64,000 nt of DNA from DASVNK01 sp036383895. Lineage in GTDB: Bacteria; Verrucomicrobiota; Verrucomicrobiia; Limisphaerales; SXQI01. The notes under the pieces are model-generated. The model made no database searches, was not told where the DNA came from, and saw nothing but the letters and a program-made list of their open reading frames with translations. Positions 62,299 to 64,000 of this stretch are shown here, piece after piece. The position numbers and the translations under genes were made by a program. The stretch covers positions 183,192-247,191 of the forward strand of contig DASVNK010000075.1 of the NCBI GenBank assembly GCA_036383895.1, written 5' to 3'. Each line of letters opens with the position of its first letter. The stretch's first letter is position 1.

Positions 62299-62631
62299 AT
62301 GCAAAGAAAAATCCAAATCGACGGCAGGAACCTTCAGGACTGGACGACGTTTCACGACGAGTTCGCGAGGATTTTTGGATTTCCTGAGTTTTATGGGCGC
62401 AACATGGATGCGTGGATCGATTGCATGAGTTCGTTGGACGCGCCTGAGGACGGACTAACTTCGGTGCATGTTCGTTCGGGAGAAGTGATCGTTTTGTGCG
62501 TCTCAGATATGGAAGATGTGCGGCAGAGGTGCAGCGAAGTATATGATGCATTGTTGGAGGCCGTTGCATTCGTGAACTGGCGACGAATAGAGGTTGGAGA
62601 GCCGGCGATTCTTGCCCTCGCATACGGTTGA
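62299..62631 (+). CDS. Barstar-family ribonuclease inhibitor
   Basis: 110 residues. 'LQDWTTFHDEFARIFGFPEFYGRNMDAWIDCMSSL' is the barstar helix-and-loop pattern (E..F..PEYYGxNLDAL) that plugs the barnase active site. No barnase-like nuclease is near, so it is an orphan inhibitor. Confidence 0.88.
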   Translation: MQRKIQIDGRNLQDWTTFHDEFARIFGFPEFYGRNMDAWIDCMSSLDAPEDGLTSVHVRSGEVIVLCVSDMEDVRQRCSEVYDALLEAVAFVNWRRIEVGEPAILALAYG

Positions 62632-62641
62632 TCCGGACCAT

Positions 62642-63013
62642 ATGGATGCTGGAATTGCGATAGTGCTCGGTCTTTTCATTGTTGTTCCGCTTTTTCTAGC
62701 TTGGCTTGTTTGGTATTTAACACGCGACATCAAGCGGTATTGGCTGCGGTCGATGGTGAGGTCGGCGGTTCTAGCAGCAGCGCTGACGTGGACGATTGTA
62801 CCGATTGAGGGAGTGCACGGTGCACTGCCGATGCCGGCGTTTTGGATTTTGCTGACGGGAATTTTTAATTCCAGCGGAGGCGCTATAACAGCGATTCGGC
62901 ATGGTGGGTTGCCGTTGTTGGCGGTGTTCTCTGTGCTTTGGGCATTGAGCTTGGTAGTTGGATTTTGTCGCCGTGAAAGAGGACAGGCTTCGCTGTCTGA
63001 AGAGAAGAGATGA
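62642..63013 (+). CDS. Small membrane protein of unknown function
   Basis: 123 residues from ATG 62642 (a TTG at 62594 overlaps barstar and is less likely). Three to four membrane helices are visible ('AIVLGLFIVVPLFLAWLVWYL', 'AVLAAALTWTIVPI', 'LLAVFSVLWALSLVVGF'). The stop overlaps the next start (ATGA), so it forms a unit with the frameshifted membrane gene. Confidence 0.7.
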   Translation: MDAGIAIVLGLFIVVPLFLAWLVWYLTRDIKRYWLRSMVRSAVLAAALTWTIVPIEGVHGALPMPAFWILLTGIFNSSGGAITAIRHGGLPLLAVFSVLWALSLVVGFCRRERGQASLSEEKR

Positions 63014-63440
63014 TTCGAAGAAACGCAGCTAAAAGGAAGATCGTTGGTTGGAGTCTTGTAATCGCGCCGGTGGTGTTCTTCATCGCCTCTTTGTTGATGG
63101 CAGGACGCAATTTCGGCGGGCAGATGTTTTGGGCGTTAATGCTGGTAACTCATATGCCGATGGTTGCCGTGCCGTTTTGGGCGGTGTTTCGCGGTTTGCC
63201 TTCTTTCGCATTGCCTCTCGGGTGGCTAATGTTTTTTTGGGAGAGGTTGCTTTCTTCGTGTTTTACGCGTCGTTCTACAAAGAGTACGGCTGGCTCTCGC
63301 CTGACCTTCCCGGTGGAATCTTTGCTGCCGTTCTGTTCGGATGGCCGGTAGCCTGGATCGTGATGCTCGCTGGGGAGCTGACGAAAGATGCGTTCGATCA
63401 TTTGTGGCCGGTGCGTCCTAAAAGCCCGAAGCCTCAATAA
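63010..63440 (+). pseudogene. Membrane protein gene, frameshifted in a T run
   Basis: The ATG at 63010 opens a frame with membrane helices ('IVGWSLVIAPVVFFIASLLMAG', 'HMPMVAVPFWAVFRGLPSFAL', 'LGWLMFFW'). After about 63227-63233 (a run of seven T) the reading moves to another frame, where 'GEVAFFVFYASFYKEYGWLSPDLPG' and 'FGWPVAWIVMLAGELTKDAFDHLWP' continue a membrane protein to 63440. Eight T would join them. Frameshifted gene or homopolymer error. Confidence 0.75.
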
Positions 63441-63500
63441 GCCCAGAATCCTGTAGAATCGTTGTTGGCAGATTCCACTTTGACTTGGCAGAATTCACAG

Positions 63501-64000
63501 ATGAGGAGCCTGAACGCGAGTTTGTTTTTGCGCGGTGTTTTTGGGGTGGTGTGTTCGGTTGCGAGCATCTTTGGCGCGGAAGTTAAGGAGATTGTTTCGG
63601 AGGCGGTTTTTCTGGGGGGGGAGAAGCGGGAGTGGGCGGTGTTTGAGGGGAGGGAGGCTAAGGGGATGGAGTTGCGGGTGAAGTTTGAGGGGGAGGCGAA
63701 TGCGGCGGAGCAGATGCTTTTTGTTCGGCAGGAGGATGTGAAGGAGGAGTGGGGGGTTAGTTTAAATGGGCAGAAGATCGGGAATTTGTTTTTGATGGAG
63801 GCGGACCTGGTGCATGCGCTGACGGTGCCGGCGGGGGCGTTGCGGGATGGCGAGAATGAGTTGTTGATCGCGGGTTCGAAGGGGGATGATGTGGTGATTC
63901 ATTCGGTGGCGCTGGTGGAGGATGCGTTGCCGAGTATGAGGGCGTTGCGGATCAGCGTGGCGGAGGCGGGGGGAGCGGGTGCAGGTGGTAGCGGGGGTGC
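63501..64000 (+). CDS. Secreted protein, N-terminal part (CehA/McbA-like pre-domain)
   Basis: 166 codons are visible and the frame runs off the right edge. A signal peptide (MRSLNASLFLRGVFGVVCSVASIFGAE) is followed by a beta-sandwich-like region ('LRVKFEGEANAAEQMLFVRQEDV', 'WGVSLNGQKIGNLFLMEADLVHALTVP', 'AGALRDGENELLIAGS'). I recall similar N-terminal domains in front of CehA/McbA-type metallohydrolases in this phylum, but the catalytic part is outside the window. The DNA is very G-rich on this strand. Confidence 0.6.
   Translation, partial: MRSLNASLFLRGVFGVVCSVASIFGAEVKEIVSEAVFLGGEKREWAVFEGREAKGMELRVKFEGEANAAEQMLFVRQEDVKEEWGVSLNGQKIGNLFLMEADLVHALTVPAGALRDGENELLIAGSKGDDVVIHSVALVEDALPSMRALRISVAEAGGAGAGGSGG

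Overview
The window reads as a piece of a Verrucomicrobiota chromosome, or that of a close PVC relative. This is an inference from gene content. The signs are an ECF-like sigma factor fused to a membrane anchor, large secreted lamin-tail/CotH and LamG-type lectin proteins, an FG-GAP protein, a DUF2339 giant membrane protein, a type II secretion block with PilM/N/O-like GspL and GspM, and REP-like repeats. I see no rRNA, tRNA, CRISPR array or complete transposase gene.

Layout. 0-1.1 kb holds coiled-coil proteins and a 166-bp element with inverted-repeat ends. 1.2-8.7 kb is mostly enzymes: an amidohydrolase lacking the usual HxH motif, an M19 dipeptidase, a TVP38 membrane protein, a Tat-exported metallo-beta-lactamase-fold hydrolase, a methyltransferase, a class IV aminotransferase, an FG-GAP protein and a lipoprotein. 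8.8-11.8 kb is a PilT-like ATPase between two TPR genes. 12-15.5 kb holds a CAP-domain protein and an SGNH hydrolase / LolD-like ATPase / glycosyltransferase operon. 15.6-18.2 kb is the cofactor operon nadC-birA-coaX, followed by a glycosyltransferase and a GNAT on the other strand. 20-28.4 kb holds the sigma fusion, lumazine synthase, DUF2339, a glycolate-oxidase-type Fe-S subunit and a BioB/HydE-like radical SAM protein. 28.5-32.5 kb is a 1354-residue CotH protein.

32.6-35.3 kb is the SAM-cycle operon metK-ahcY. An ArsR-methyltransferase fusion of the kind linked to S-adenosylhomocysteine control lies 5 kb away at 40 kb, and a perfect 10-bp palindrome overlaps the likely metK promoter. 36-40 kb also carries a large zinc metalloprotease and a TauE/SafE permease. 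41-49 kb is a compact type II secretion / pseudopilus operon (GspF, G, H, I, J, K, L-like, M-like); GspC, D and E are not in the window.

49-53.3 kb and 60-63.4 kb are accessory islands. They hold immunity-like genes (CdiI-like, SMI1/KNR4-like, barstar) with no cognate toxin in sight, two toxin-antitoxin pairs, a DUF559 endonuclease pseudogene bracketed by two identical 43-bp hairpin repeats, and several broken genes (GNAT, a membrane protein, a small protein with an in-frame TGA). Between the islands lie a secreted protein with three near-identical lectin repeats and a TPR lipoprotein. The window ends inside a secreted protein starting at 63501. The broken genes may be real decay or single-base errors; two of the three frameshifts sit in homopolymers.
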